Position numbers and translations under genes: made by a program. Below, in pieces: positions 1 through 9,960 of a stretch of DNA of 64,000 nt. Where the stretch lies: contig OV277856.1 in NCBI GenBank assembly GCA_922989275.2, positions 87,315,038-87,379,037 on the forward strand, given 5' to 3'. How positions within the stretch are numbered: position 1 is the first letter of the stretch; every line of letters starts with the position of its first letter. Below the pieces are notes generated by a model that saw nothing but the letters and a program-made list of their open reading frames with translations, was not told the DNA's origin and did no database searches. This DNA comes from Gari tellinella. Its lineage: Eukaryota; Mollusca; Bivalvia; Cardiida; Psammobiidae.

Positions 1-131
1 ACGCCGCGTAACGCGGCGTCTGATCAGGATCAAAACTATCTGACACTCGTATCGATATGTTTTAAGTCATACTACAATGAAACGGTGAAGGGGTAAACAA
101 CTAACGGAAAATTTGGCAGTGAAAGGGTTAA
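1..131 (+). mobile_element. Family B MITE, right half, cut by window edge
   Basis: The window opens inside the palindromic core (ACGCCGCGTAACGCGGCGT), so only the right half is present. It then carries the family's GACACTCGT stretch, an internal GGTGAAGGGGTAAA motif and the terminal GCAGTGAAAGGGTTAA. The internal motif resembles the end of family C and lies about 35 bp inside the true end. It encodes nothing. Confidence 0.8.
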
Positions 132-995
132 AGCAGCTCACAGTCAGATTGTAGGAAAACTTCCTACGACTGAATTATCAGAACATGGTTGGGGTAAAAA
201 AACATTTCTATAAGGATTTAGCAAAGGTGTAACAAGGCGTTTCTATAAAGGGGAATACTTACATTTATGATAATTCAACGATTCACTCGCTCGACGCAAT
301 TTTTACTAAGGGTCATGCCTTAAATATTGACCCATACTAAACACATTTAGAGACTGTCATATTACCATGCAATATCTCCATTTATATCGCCGTCAAATCA
401 GAATATGGCAATGGTATATGGTCTTCGTCATAATCAGTTCAATGATTATACGAGAGCTAGAATGGGTTTAAGTATATATATTATATTCTGAGACGGAGAC
501 GTATATCAAATGAACTAGTCCAGTAAACATTAGAACACAGATGTCTTGTTTCTGCAGAAACAGAGAAATTGTATGTAATGTCAAACATGTTGAACAAGCT
601 ACACTTCATATATGATAGCAAACAGTGAATGCCTAAGATAGACAGCAGCAAAGGACTATGCTCACCAACTCATGTTTGGGTCATGTAAATATTAACAATA
701 AAGGTACACTTGCATGTGTAAAATATATGCACTATATTTTATACATATACCGTTAAGTTATCTTTGGATAAAAACAGACACTCTCTATATAAAACAATAA
801 GTGTTGGACTATTAGTTGGTTCCTTTAATATCCCGGTTATGCATTTAAGTGTCATTTACAAGCCGCGTACACGTGAATTAATACACTTGTCCTATGCAAA
901 CATTTTAGGAGCTCTCTTATCAGGGTCTGCACAGTGTGTCATAATACATGAAAAAGAAACCAAACTGGTTAGATAGTTGACTAGACTCAACAGAT
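132..995. other. No recognisable feature
   Basis: AT-rich unique-looking sequence. I see no coding relic, no terminal inverted repeat and no hairpin core. Confidence 0.5.
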
Positions 996-1241
996 TTAAC
1001 ACTTTCACTCTCAATGACGTCAGAAAGCGCATTTGCAAACAGTTTTGATTCTTGGTCAGACGCCACGTATCGCAGCGTCTGGTCATGATCAAATCTGTTT
1101 GCCTCTTGTTTTGAAATTACGTAAGTTATACTGCATTAAATCTAACTTTGAAACAATATTGCAGACAACAATATTGAAGCAAACGAAACTATGGCGGTGA
1201 AGGGGAAAGCCTCATGATAACTTTGATCATGAAAGGGTTAA
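996..1241 (+). mobile_element. Family B MITE, full length
   Basis: Starts TTAACACTTTCACTCTCAAT and ends ATGAAAGGGTTAA. The central hairpin is diverged (GGTCAGACGCCACGT / CGCAGCGTCTGGTCA) but still pairs over most of its length. The right half has the GCAGACAACAATATTG segment and an internal GGTGAAGGGG motif. Confidence 0.8.
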
Positions 1242-1284
1242 AGTAAAATTAAGATTATCAATTTATTGTTTCAGGGGACAGTGA

Positions 1285-1512
1285 TTAACCATTTTATGTC
1301 AAGTGGATTCTTCCTTGTTTAATATTGGATTAGCCCATTTTTTTATCAAAGGGATACCTGGTCAACATTTTCATTTCATTTTGTTTTATGTTAAAATTCC
1401 TATCAGTAAACAGTGTAGACTCTGATCAGACGCCGCATAATGCGCCGTCTGATCAGAGTCTACACTGATTGCCTTTGTCCCATATATGGCATCGTGGGCA
1501 CAAATGGGTTAA
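1285..1512 (+). mobile_element. Family E MITE, full length
   Basis: Ends TTAACCATTTTATG and CACAAATGGGTTAA. The core hairpin runs AGTGTAGACTCTGATC, AGACGCCGCAT, then back through CGCCGTCTGATCAGAG, at 1410-1471. It shares the central AGACGCC palindrome with families A-C, but its flanks (GTGTAGACTC rather than GTTTGGATCC) and its ends differ. Confidence 0.8.
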
Positions 1513-1798
1513 AGTACATATTTTGTAGTTTTTCTATTTGTTTGTTTGTTTTATTCATTTATACGACGTTCACCCTAACAAAGTTGTCGTCTTTTACGAG
1601 TATCTACACGTCATTTTCTTCCCAAACGGTCAAAGAACATTTTGAGTGTCAAACAGTTTGGATTCGTATGAGATGTCGAGTTAATAGGTATTTTATTCGG
1701 ATCAGACCTTTGCAATAGTGATATGAAGTGTGAATTCGATTAAGTGTCCATTCGCCGCCAAGCTAATACACTATCACACATAACTATTTAGTTCCTAG

Positions 1799-1904
1799 CC
1801 ATATGCTTATAAAGCATCTGAGTTAGTCTGAAGTCCATCTCAGATGAGAACATTCTGCTCAAGTCTGACCAATCAAAGCTTGAACACATGCTTTATAAGC
1901 ATGG
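1799..1904. repeat. Inverted repeat with 18-bp arms
   Basis: CCATATGCTTATAAAGCAT at 1799-1817 is mirrored by ATGCTTTATAAGCATGG at 1888-1904. The interval contains a second, smaller palindrome (CATCTGAG and CTCAGATG). It is probably a small foldback element. No target duplication was identified. Confidence 0.5.
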
Positions 1905-2176
1905 ACCTTGGTCAGATGCGAAGAAACTCACCATAGCTTGGAGAAAATAAAAAGAGAGACTTTAACACAGGATTGCATGACGGTTAAAGCATTCTAGCCA
2001 AACCAATCTCAAAGTTCAAGCGTCAGTAATGTCTTGAGATCAAGAAGAAAAACACTCTTGATGTAATACCTTAGTGGTGAACTTTATTTGTCAGACTTGT
2101 CTGGTTTCTAATATGGCATTTTAGTACATCTAGGATAAGCTAAATTGACATTTACCCCTTCACTGCTACACATACA

Positions 2177-2426
2177 TACAGTGAAGAATCTGTTATTCTT
2201 TCCCAATAAACGCGTTTACGCTAAAACTAGTATTTGCAGTGCAAACAGTTTGGAGCCAGATCAGACGCCGGGTAACCCGGCGTCTGATCAGGCTCCAAAC
2301 TGTTTGCCACCAAGATAAACATGAACTATCAGACTTGACCAAAAGTTGTTCTTTTCTACGTTTTAGCGCTTTGCGTTTGCGTACGTTTGCGTTTAAACGG
2401 GAAAGAATAACATATTCTCCACTGTA
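2177..2426 (+). mobile_element. Family A MITE, full length
   Basis: Bounded by TACAGTGAAGAATCTG and ATATTCTCCACTGTA with TA at both borders, as expected for a Tc1/mariner-type target. The left arm has AATAAACGCGTTTACGC and the right arm GCGTTTGCGTACGTTTGCG. The central hairpin is at 2247-2310 with tip CCGGGTAACCCGG. The stem keeps the CCAG/CAGG mismatch that marks orientation in this family. Confidence 0.9.
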
Positions 2427-3444
2427 TGATACCCGGTCTCACCTCGCTTACCGTGTTGTGGGCATTTGTAGTCTGCACAATTTTATTCATACTTAGATAT
2501 AAGAAATGTTGACAGAAGAAACATCTGTAATGGTGACAAACAGTTTGGATCATGATAAGATACCGAGTTACAAATCTTCGTATCTGTACCCGACCCGATT
2601 GCCCGTTTTCACGGGCTTGACAGTGAAATGGATAAGACATTTCTGAAAGCAATTACAGAAATAAGCAGCCTTTTTATATTCTTGAGAGTTTACTGAACTC
2701 TATGTGCCTCTAATTCCCACCGTCATCTTAGGAAATTACGTGTCCTCAACAAACAGAGGCGATGTTTACATCTAATCAGAAAAATACTTAACTTAATAAA
2801 GTCTGAGTTGTAATCTGAATAACGCTTGTCGTTCGATCTTATTATGCAATGATATTGTGTGCTTCGCAAATGTCGTCTCTAAAACAGTTTTCCACTCGTA
2901 TGCTTAATGAAAGACAATAATGAAGTAATCGTGTGAAGAGGAAGTTCATTGCCTCTGCAAGGAGTGGTCGCTTAACAAAGGGTTGACTTTATTGTGGATC
3001 TAAGAGTAAGTAAGTAACGTCATAAAACAAAACAAACTACTGGCGATAAATCACAGGCTCTGTGCTGCACTCCAACAATAACGAAACAAATCAAACGCGC
3101 TGTTTTGAACACCGTTATTACATGTACCAAAACAAGTAAGTTAACGAAATATAGTTGATGCTTAGTGGTTGTACACCGTTGGTAATGCAATAAATCTGTT
3201 TTTTTCATGGCATGGCTCTTGAAATATACGACATTACAAAACGATGGAGTTACAAAGGACTTCGTTTCTAACCCCTTAACTGCCATAACGTCATCATTTA
3301 AAAAAAAATGTCTGCTTTTCTTTCTCAAATGTAAGGGGACTAAATATTGACATAAATGTCCAACAGTTTCCAAATAACTAGTGTACTTGGGCTTAAATGG
3401 GTCAGAATTCCTGACGCTGGTGGTGTAAGTTATTGTACAACGGC
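2427..3444. other. No recognisable feature
   Basis: Contains the longest non-LINE open frame in the window (3020-3478, minus). That frame runs into a MITE end and has no recognisable protein character, so I treat it as chance. Nothing else stands out. Confidence 0.5.
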
Positions 3445-3697
3445 AGGGCTGCCATAATTTGACATGAAAAATCCTCAAATTTCGAAATTTGCATTTTTCA
3501 ATTACGAAGTTACGAATCGTATCTTTACCCTATAGCCTGTTTCTAGTTTTGTTGACACGTGACTACTTAAAGTAGGCTGGAAGTTAAGCAGAATGCGTCT
3601 TATGGCGCATTCTGCTTTACTTTCAGACTGCTTTAAGCTACCATGTTCTAGAAAAAAATCAGAAGATTTAGGAAAAATCCGGAGAAATGGCAGCCCT
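3445..3697 (+). mobile_element. Family D' MITE (D core with AGGGCTGCC ends)
   Basis: AGGGCTGCCATAATTTGA at the left is mirrored by GAGAAATGGCAGCCCT at the right. Inside lies the D core: ACTACTTAAAGTAGGC, then AGCAGAATGCG and its mirror, then AGACTGCTTTAAGCT. The left inner part also has TTACCCTATAGCCTG, which resembles the outer end of family D. That suggests a D element embedded in another palindromic element. Confidence 0.7.
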
Positions 3698-4293
3698 TCA
3701 ACGGCCTTTGGAATGCTGTACGGGCTGGTTTGACCGATGTAGATGCTGTAGTTCCGGAAGCGTAATCATTTTTAGAGTCTTAACTTTTAATTTTCACGTA
3801 CAAAAATAAAGAAGAATGTTACACCTTGCAACTTTCACAGGACTACTTCGGGCTATTTCAGCTGAGTGAGGTCTGACTAACAGAGCTCGAGACATAAGAG
3901 CGATGTTAGAGTTGAGTCCTAGATGTGCTGGAGGTATCGGCCTCCTTACCTTTGAAACACCCGAGCGGTGTTTATCCCCGATAGCAAGTATTACAATAAT
4001 ATGAATAAAATATGTTATGTTATGTTTTATTCTGTTCAAGTATTGTATTTAATACGATATTTGCATGCGTGCCTTATGCGAATTCGACACTGATGCTTAT
4101 TAGTTTCTGCTAAGCGGATTACTTAAATGATGAAATGTTTGTGTGGCCTTGTCATTAAACTGACCTTTTAGTGTTTTAAGCACAATATTATTTCGGGAAC
4201 ATGAAGCCACTGTCCTCTAGTTCGTATAACCTTCAGCACGTTTAGCAATTGTCGTCTGCAAAATATTTCGTCTGCAACAATATTTACAACTGG
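3698..4293. other. No recognisable feature
   Basis: AT-rich, with no element ends or coding relic that I can support. Confidence 0.45.
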
Positions 4294-4434
4294 TTAACCC
4301 CTTCGCTGGCATGAAAGTATCTGTCATACACAAGTGTCGTCTGCTTGTATCTATCCAATGTAAGGTTTAGGTATATTGACTCAAGAAATATTGAAATGAG
4401 TGACAAATTGTTTAAATCCTGATCAGACGCCGCG
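4294..4434 (-). mobile_element. Family C MITE, truncated in the hairpin
   Basis: Starts TTAACCCCTTCGCTGGCATG and runs through the family's GTCGTCTGCTT and GAGTGACAAATTGTTT segments to GATCAGACGCCGCG. It stops exactly where the mirror arm should begin. Degenerate sequence follows, then a tandem array whose units resemble this arm, so the break is probably not random. Confidence 0.75.
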
Positions 4435-4552
4435 TTATTGTAGAAACTGACAAGTCGTCGAAAACTGCGTCAAAGTTAGCAAGACGCCTGAATCTGAATA
4501 TAGTACGTCGTAGAATCCACGCGACGGATAAGGTATTACGCCGTAATACATA

Positions 4553-5018
4553 TAACAAACATTGTATACACTGAAAAGAGGCCGCAAGTTGCGCAAAAGT
4601 ATGCAATAGAAATAAGTTTAGACACTGATAAGATACACACATTGCGCAAATTTATGCAATAACACACATTGAAGACGCTAATAAGATGCCGTAAATTTCG
4701 CAAAAGTATGCAATAGCAAACATTGTAGATACACATGTACTGATAAGAGGCCACACATTGAACAATAGTATGCAGTAGCAAATGTTGAAGACACTGATAA
4801 CATGCCACATATTTCGCAAACGTATGCAATAGCTAACGTTATAGACACTGATAGGACGCCGCAAATTGTGCAAAATTATACAATATCAAACATTGTAGAC
4901 CCTGATAAGAAACCGCAGATGGCGCAAAAGTATGCAATAGCAAACATTGTAAGACGCCGCAAAAAGCGCGAAAGTATGCCATAGCAAACATAGTGGACCC
5001 TGATAAGACACCGTAATT
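4553..5018 (+). repeat. 54-bp minisatellite, about nine diverged units
   Basis: Units begin near 4557, 4613, 4665, 4718, 4780, 4835, 4890, 4943 and 4988. Each has the pattern ACATTGTAGAC, CTGATAAGACGCCGCAAAT, then GCGCAAAAGTATGCAATAG. The stretch GCAAACATTGTAGACCCTGA plus TAAGACGCCGC matches one arm of the MITE hairpin at about 26 of 32 positions. The 54-bp period is a multiple of three, so both strands show artificial periodic open frames. Degenerate units may extend left to 4440. Confidence 0.85.
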
Positions 5019-5688
5019 ATAACGTCGTGTATTCCAACTACTAATTCCTGCCAGTCATTTCTTGCCTTATTCAGATTGTTTCGTCTTTGGTGTTTCTCAT
5101 AAAAAGTTCACTACAGTTTAAGCTGTATTTAGCCTATATAACGCACTAATAACATTATATTATTTCTTAGCCTCATTTAACATTTACTAAATAGTTTGGG
5201 TGCTCCTATGACGCAGAGTAGCTCGGCGTTTCAACAGGATCAAAATTACTTGATATTAGTATATTTGTAATATTAAATGACTATTTACGAACCATTGACA
5301 AAGCGATAGTATGTACGTATAGCGTACGAACAAGGCTTATTAACAAAGAAACGTACACTCTGTCAAAGATAAAATTAATGTACTTTATATGTGTTCAAAA
5401 TACTATATTTACTATGATATTTGCAAGTTTGTCTCATGAGAATTCGACCTTGAAGAGGTTTAGTTCTTGTTAAGCGGATTTATTTAATGCTGGAAAAATA
5501 CTTCTTTGTCCTCTCATTCATGTTTTGCAATATTTTCGTCTGCAAATAAGTCCGTGCAGAAATATCCAGAGTTGATTAATATACATTGTATTGTAGATTT
5601 GCTAATATGGAGTCCTTTCTTTTTAATTGCGATTGTTCATAGAAGAATATATTTAAACAGCTGAATATACTTTCTATATGCTATCATT
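5019..5688. other. No recognisable feature
   Basis: AT-rich. A faint CAGAGTAGCTCGGCGTTTCAACAG-like hairpin scar near 5210-5250 (CGCAGAGTAGCTCGGCGT) may be an old core, but it is too diverged to assign. Confidence 0.4.
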
Positions 5689-5923
5689 TCCCGTTTAAAC
5701 GAAACGAAACGACAAAAACACAATGCAATGAAATGGAGAAAATGCCAGTATCTTAAAAAAAAGTTTTACGGTTTATTTTTTTATTTGAGAGGCAAATAGT
5801 TTGTAATCAGCCTTAATGTTGGGTTACCCGCTATCTGAACCAGCACCAAATCGTTGCAATATCTAATCAGTTGTATTAGAATAAACACGTTTGTTTGAAA
5901 AGAATCACACCTTTCCCACTGTA
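5689..5923 (-). mobile_element. Family A MITE, degenerate
   Basis: Recognised by TCCCGTTTAAACGAAACG at the left, GAGAGGCAAATAGTTTG and GGGTTACCCGC in the middle, and ATAAACACGTTTGT with CCCACTGTA at the right. The left terminal repeat is largely lost and the stem no longer pairs well, so this is an older copy. Confidence 0.6.
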
Positions 5924-6325
5924 TGGTAAATCTGCTATTTACATCGTAGTAGGCTTGTTGCATGAGCTTTATCTATTACATACGGCAAATGAATATATAT
6001 GTTACAGTCAATCTGTGTAATCAGTCATTACGCGTAATGACTAGTTAATCTGTGAAATGACTTTTTCACATAGTCCTGTTATGATACTATTTATGATGAT
6101 AGACAATGATATTTTTTAGTTCAAAGATTTCCTGCACAAAACACCGCACTTATTTCACACCTTATTTCAGTCCATTTGTGAAATGATGTTTAAGACCTTG
6201 AACGCTGTAAATAGGAAATAATTATTATTATTATTATTATACCAGATTTATATAGCGCTTTTTTCACACAGGGGTAGTGCGTTCAAAAGCGCTTCACATG
6301 AAATAACACAAATGTATCTACAAAG

Positions 6326-6799
6326 CAAGAAAAGACAAAATAACTACAATAAGATCTAAAACAAACATGAATAAACATATAAAAGACAACCCCCAAAATA
6401 GCAATCACATTACTCCCATCAATCAGCAATGAAGCGACCGGCTTCTGATTGTCGACCGATAGAAACAATAGTAGAGCGTCCAAAATGCAGGCCGCCAGGA
6501 AAAGACAAATAACTACAATTAGATCTAAAATAAACATGAATAAACATACAAAAGACAGCCCCCAACATGGCGATCACGTTACCCCATCAATCAATTAGCA
6601 ATGAAGGTAAAGGCTTCTTAATGTCGACTGATAGAAATAACAGTAGAGCGCCCAGTGAAGGCTACTAAACATACAAAAGACAGCCCCCAAAACGGCGATT
6701 GCATTACCTCATCAATCAATTACATGTAGCAACGAAGGCAATGGCTTCTTTATGCCGACTGATAGAAATAATAGCAGATCGCCCAATGCAGGCCGCCCA
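6326..6799 (-). repeat. Tandem repeats in the LINE 3' untranslated region
   Basis: Three diverged units begin near 6326, 6494 and 6666, with a period of about 150-170 bp. Each contains ATAAACATA-AAAGACA, CCCCCAAAA, GCGATCACATTAC and CGACTGATAGAAATAA. They lie between the RT stop and the conserved 3' tail, so they are internal to the LINE. Confidence 0.75.
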
Positions 6800-6938
6800 A
6801 TGTAACATAACTAGAAAAAATAGCAAGCGACAATAACTAAGAATTTCTATAAGAGACCAAAAACCAGATAATACCCCAGAACTCCCATTTGGACCCACAA
6901 CATCTACAGCAAGAACATATCGCATAGGTAGCAGTGTT

Positions 6939-8077
6939 CTAATAACAAATATTAAAGAAATGTGTTTTCAGACGCTTTTTGAAAACTGCAACTGAGCTCG
7001 CTTCTCTGATGTCTGATGGTATACTGTTCCAGAGCTTTGGGGCTGCATGCATGAAACTTCTATCTCCAAACCTCACCAAACGACTCCTCGGTACAACCAG
7101 CGATACTGATTTAGTCGCAGACCGCAGCTCTCTTCGAGGTTTATACACGTCAAGCATATTGACAATGTACCTTGGAGAATCTGTATGTGAGTGTCAGAAT
7201 TTTGAATTCAATTCTGTGTTGAACTGGAAGCCAGTGAAGATCCTTCAAGACTGGAGTGATGTGATTGTACCGAGGGGTCCTGGTAATGATGCGGGCTGCT
7301 GTATTTTGCACACGCTGTAGTTTGCATAGTGAGTTTTGGGGAATCCCATACAGCAGTGAGTTGCAGTAGTCAATTTTTGAAGTGACCAGAGAATTGATCA
7401 AGGTCTTTGTAGCCTCTGGAGAAAGGTACTGTCTAATATGACCTATCTTCCGCAGCTGTGAGTAGCCAGACCTGCACACAGCGTTAATGTGCTGTGTCAT
7501 ATCCATTTGGGAATCTAATCTTGCACCAAGATTCTTCACACACACTGATTGTTTGATTTTAGAGTTTCCCACTTGTACGTGAAAATCTCCAGGAACGTTA
7601 AACGTTTTTGAATGAAACAGTATGACCTCAGTTTTGTCAGTGTTCAGCTTCAGCATGTTCTGGTGCATCCATGATACTATGTCTTTTAGACACCCTTCGA
7701 CTTTTGAAAGGGCTTCTTGTTGACAAGATGTGTCTTTAGGCTTAAATGACAAGTATAACTGTGAATCATCTGCATAGAAGTGATGATCCAGCTGATGATT
7801 TCTGCAAATTGAGCCGACATGTTTTGTGTACAAGATGTAGTTCTTCGGACCCAGGACTGACCCCTGTGGCACACTATATTTCATTTGAACTGGGGCAGAT
7901 AATTCGCCATCTACTGCGACTGTTTGGTAACGGTCAGTCAGGTATGAGGTCATCCACTTTAGTGGGTTTCCAATAATTTTGAAGTCTTTTTCAAGGCGAT
8001 CGAGTAATGTTTCATGATCAATTGTGTCGAATGCGGCAGATAGGTCAAGCATCACCAGAGCTGTGATTTCATTTGAA
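6939..8077 (-). pseudogene. LINE reverse transcriptase, C-terminal part, frameshifted
   Basis: The first open frame (8055-7150, 301 codons) carries RT motif A (LDLSAAFDTIDHE), motif B (SVPQGSVLGP) and the catalytic YADD in FYADDSQLYLSF. It continues with the usual L2/CR1 C-terminal features YCNSLLYGIP, LQRVQNTAARIIT and LHWLPVQHRI. The reading then shifts frame near 7185, with loss of a few expected residues, and resumes as PRYIVNMLDVYKPRRELRS. It ends with AAPKLWNSIPSDIREASS and FKKRLKTHFF at 6939. The protein lacks its N-terminal half and is broken, so it cannot be functional, but the motif residues are intact. Confidence 0.93.
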
Positions 8078-8312
8078 GAATTGAAGAATTTTCATGTAAA
8101 GCTACAAGCTATATTTTTATTAAATAATTTTGACAAATTGAGTGGTTTTGTAGTGATATTGTGGTGTTTTGTGTACATTAACTTTTTGACCTTTGAAAAA
8201 TATCATTGTATAATTAGCATAAATTGTAACATTAAAGGACTATGAGAAAAGTAATTTCACATATTGACTATTCATTACGCGTAATGACTGATTACAAAGA
8301 TTGACTGTAACA

Positions 8313-9235
8313 TATACATCATTTTCAAATAGTGTAGCCAAAAATCAGAGGGCTCCTGGATGAGTCCTCTTATCTGAGTCATAATTTTAATTATTTCCGA
8401 AATAAACACACGAATAATATCTGCTCAAATGCCACTGTAAAGTAGTATAGATATCTCTTATGACGGGTGACTGTCAAACGCAGGATGAACTAACAAGAAT
8501 GCTTTCTGTATTATGTTTGCCCTGTATTAAGCAAGTACCTGTATGAAATATTGATAATACCATTATATCGTCAATGGAGAGGTCGCTAACTTATTCATCC
8601 TTGAAACATTAAATAACATAAGATACATTAATTGTAATATAAGGCATGAAGAATCGCTCCTGGTCGAGGTTTGAATGATGTGAAACAATATTTTGATGTT
8701 TTTAGTGAGTCATAGAGTTGCAAGATGTGTCCATGTACACGTGGTCTTGATCCAACCTATGCATGAAAAGGTCATAACATTTTAAACGTTATTACATTCC
8801 CTCTTGACTATATCAACCGGATTTGTAATATCAACAGGTTTTGAAATAATTATTACAATTCCTGTGTTGTTTTTTACATCTTCAGTTGCTACATGATCTA
8901 CACTGTTTGCATAAGACAAACATACTCCTTACAGGTACACTGTTTTGAATAAAGCATATACACGTCGTTAGGGGTAATTGTATATATAATGGAAAGTGAC
9001 CGTATAGTTATATTATCTACCGTTTCAGGAACTGACGCCAGTTGATTTGCAATAATAGTATCAATAATTATGCAGCCTATTCGTTTGATACAATTGTTCC
9101 TAAAAGAATCTATAAAGATAACAGAAGAGACTTCCATTACGATAAGAACTTCATCATTAGAGAATATAGGGTTCAGTCAAGCGTGAAATATTCCGTTATA
9201 TGTTTGCCAGAAATAGAAAATATCCTAGTGCAGCA
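8313..9235. other. No recognisable feature
   Basis: AT-rich. Short open frames near 9000-9240 show no family resemblance. No terminal repeats were seen. Confidence 0.5.
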
Positions 9236-9483
9236 TTAACCCATTCATGATCAAATTATTCGGGAGATAGTTACCCCTTCACTACCCCTTTATTGTCGTA
9301 GGCCTCATTATTGCTGTCTACAATACACGTTTCAAGGTTAAATTTAAGTGTGTGACTTAATAAATATCGATAAGAGTGTCAAACAGTTTGGGTCCTGATC
9401 ATACGCCGCGTAACGTGGCGTCTGATCGGGACCGATCTGTTTGCAAACGCGCTTTAAGGCGTCATTGAGAGTGAACGGGTTAA
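9236..9483 (-). mobile_element. Family B MITE, full length
   Basis: TTAACCCATTCATGATCAAA at the left, an internal GTTACCCCTTCACTACC about 36 bp in, the core hairpin at 9380-9444 (GATCATACGCCGCGTAACGTGGCGTCTGATC with few mismatches), and GAGAGTGAACGGGTTAA at the right. A fragment of the same type follows within a few bases. Confidence 0.88.
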
Positions 9484-9485
9484 TG

Positions 9486-9597
9486 CTTGTTTGCAATTAA
9501 TTTGGATCCTGATCAGACGCCCCGTATCATGGTATCTACTCAGGATCCAAACTGTTTGCAAATGTCAGTATTATCGGTATTGACAATGAAAAGGTTA
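9486..9597 (-). mobile_element. Family B fragment, hairpin and right end
   Basis: TTGCAATTAATTTGGATCC, a damaged core (GACGCCCCGTATCATGGTATC), then GATCCAAACTGTTTGCAAATG and a terminal CAATGAAAAGGTTAA. The left half is missing. It directly abuts the preceding full copy. Confidence 0.65.
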
Positions 9598-9759
9598 ACG
9601 TATTTAATATGCTAAAAACGTGACCTTTTCATCGTTATGAAATCTCCTCAACCGTACATGATTATCATGTATAGTCCGGTTGCCAAACCCCTGATTTTTG
9701 GAGAAGCGTGTTTTGCCATCCGTACAAAGTTTTTTGGCTGAGACGGATAAAACCTTGCA

Positions 9760-9960
9760 CTGACTTGACGTCATTAATCTAAAACAATTGTCCTCTGCTT
9801 TTATGTCTCAAAATTAAATGTTAGGTATTTTGGCTTAAGAAATTTATAATTAAGTGTCAAACAGTTTGAATCCTGATTAAAGGCCGCATAACACGGAGTC
9901 TGGTCAGAATCCAATGTGTTTGCAAGTAACCATAGTACTCTGAGTAATTGTTAAACGCAG
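9760..9960 (-). mobile_element. Family C MITE, degenerate
   Basis: GACGTCATTAATCTAAAACA, TGTCCTCTGCTTTTATG and AAGTGTCAAACAGTTTGAATCC lead into a decayed hairpin (GATTAAAGGCCGCATAACACGG). AAGTAACCATAGTACTCTGAG follows. Both ends are eroded. Confidence 0.6.

Larger units (their letters stand above)
6229..8077 (-). mobile_element. 5'-truncated L2/CR1-type LINE
   Basis: Read on the minus strand, the element starts abruptly in reverse transcriptase at 8077 and ends with a GCGCTATATAAAT motif and an (ATT)n tail at 6229-6240. That kind of 3' end is familiar from L2/CR1 elements. There is no endonuclease domain, consistent with 5' truncation on insertion. It sits inside the TATA-flanked TIR element and so arrived later. 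A second copy of the same 3' end lies at 17291-17630. Confidence 0.85.
6000..8312. mobile_element. TIR DNA element with TATA target duplication, interrupted by a LINE
   Basis: TGTTACAGTCAATCTGTG at 6000 is mirrored by AAGATTGACTGTAACA ending at 8312. TATA lies on each side (5996-5999 and 8313-8316), giving a 4-bp duplication. The inverted repeats are strongly similar for about 65 bp (including GTAATCAGTCATTACGCG) and still recognisable to about 145 bp (CACAAAACACC near 6133 against its complement near 8165). Without the LINE the element would be about 440 bp and non-coding. The 4-bp duplication and TGT...ACA ends would fit Ginger-like elements, but that family assignment is inference. Confidence 0.85.

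Noticed and set aside
2247..2310. Rho-independent terminators at the hairpins
   Set aside because: The stems are long and embedded in MITEs with no genes around them. The setting is a eukaryotic genome.
3020..3478. 152-codon open frame, minus strand
   Set aside because: In AT-rich sequence of this size a few frames this long are expected by chance. Composition is not protein-like and it overlaps the end of a D' element.
4412..4984. Periodic open frames on both strands over the minisatellite
   Set aside because: The 54-bp period is a multiple of three, which keeps frames open without selection; both strands show it equally.
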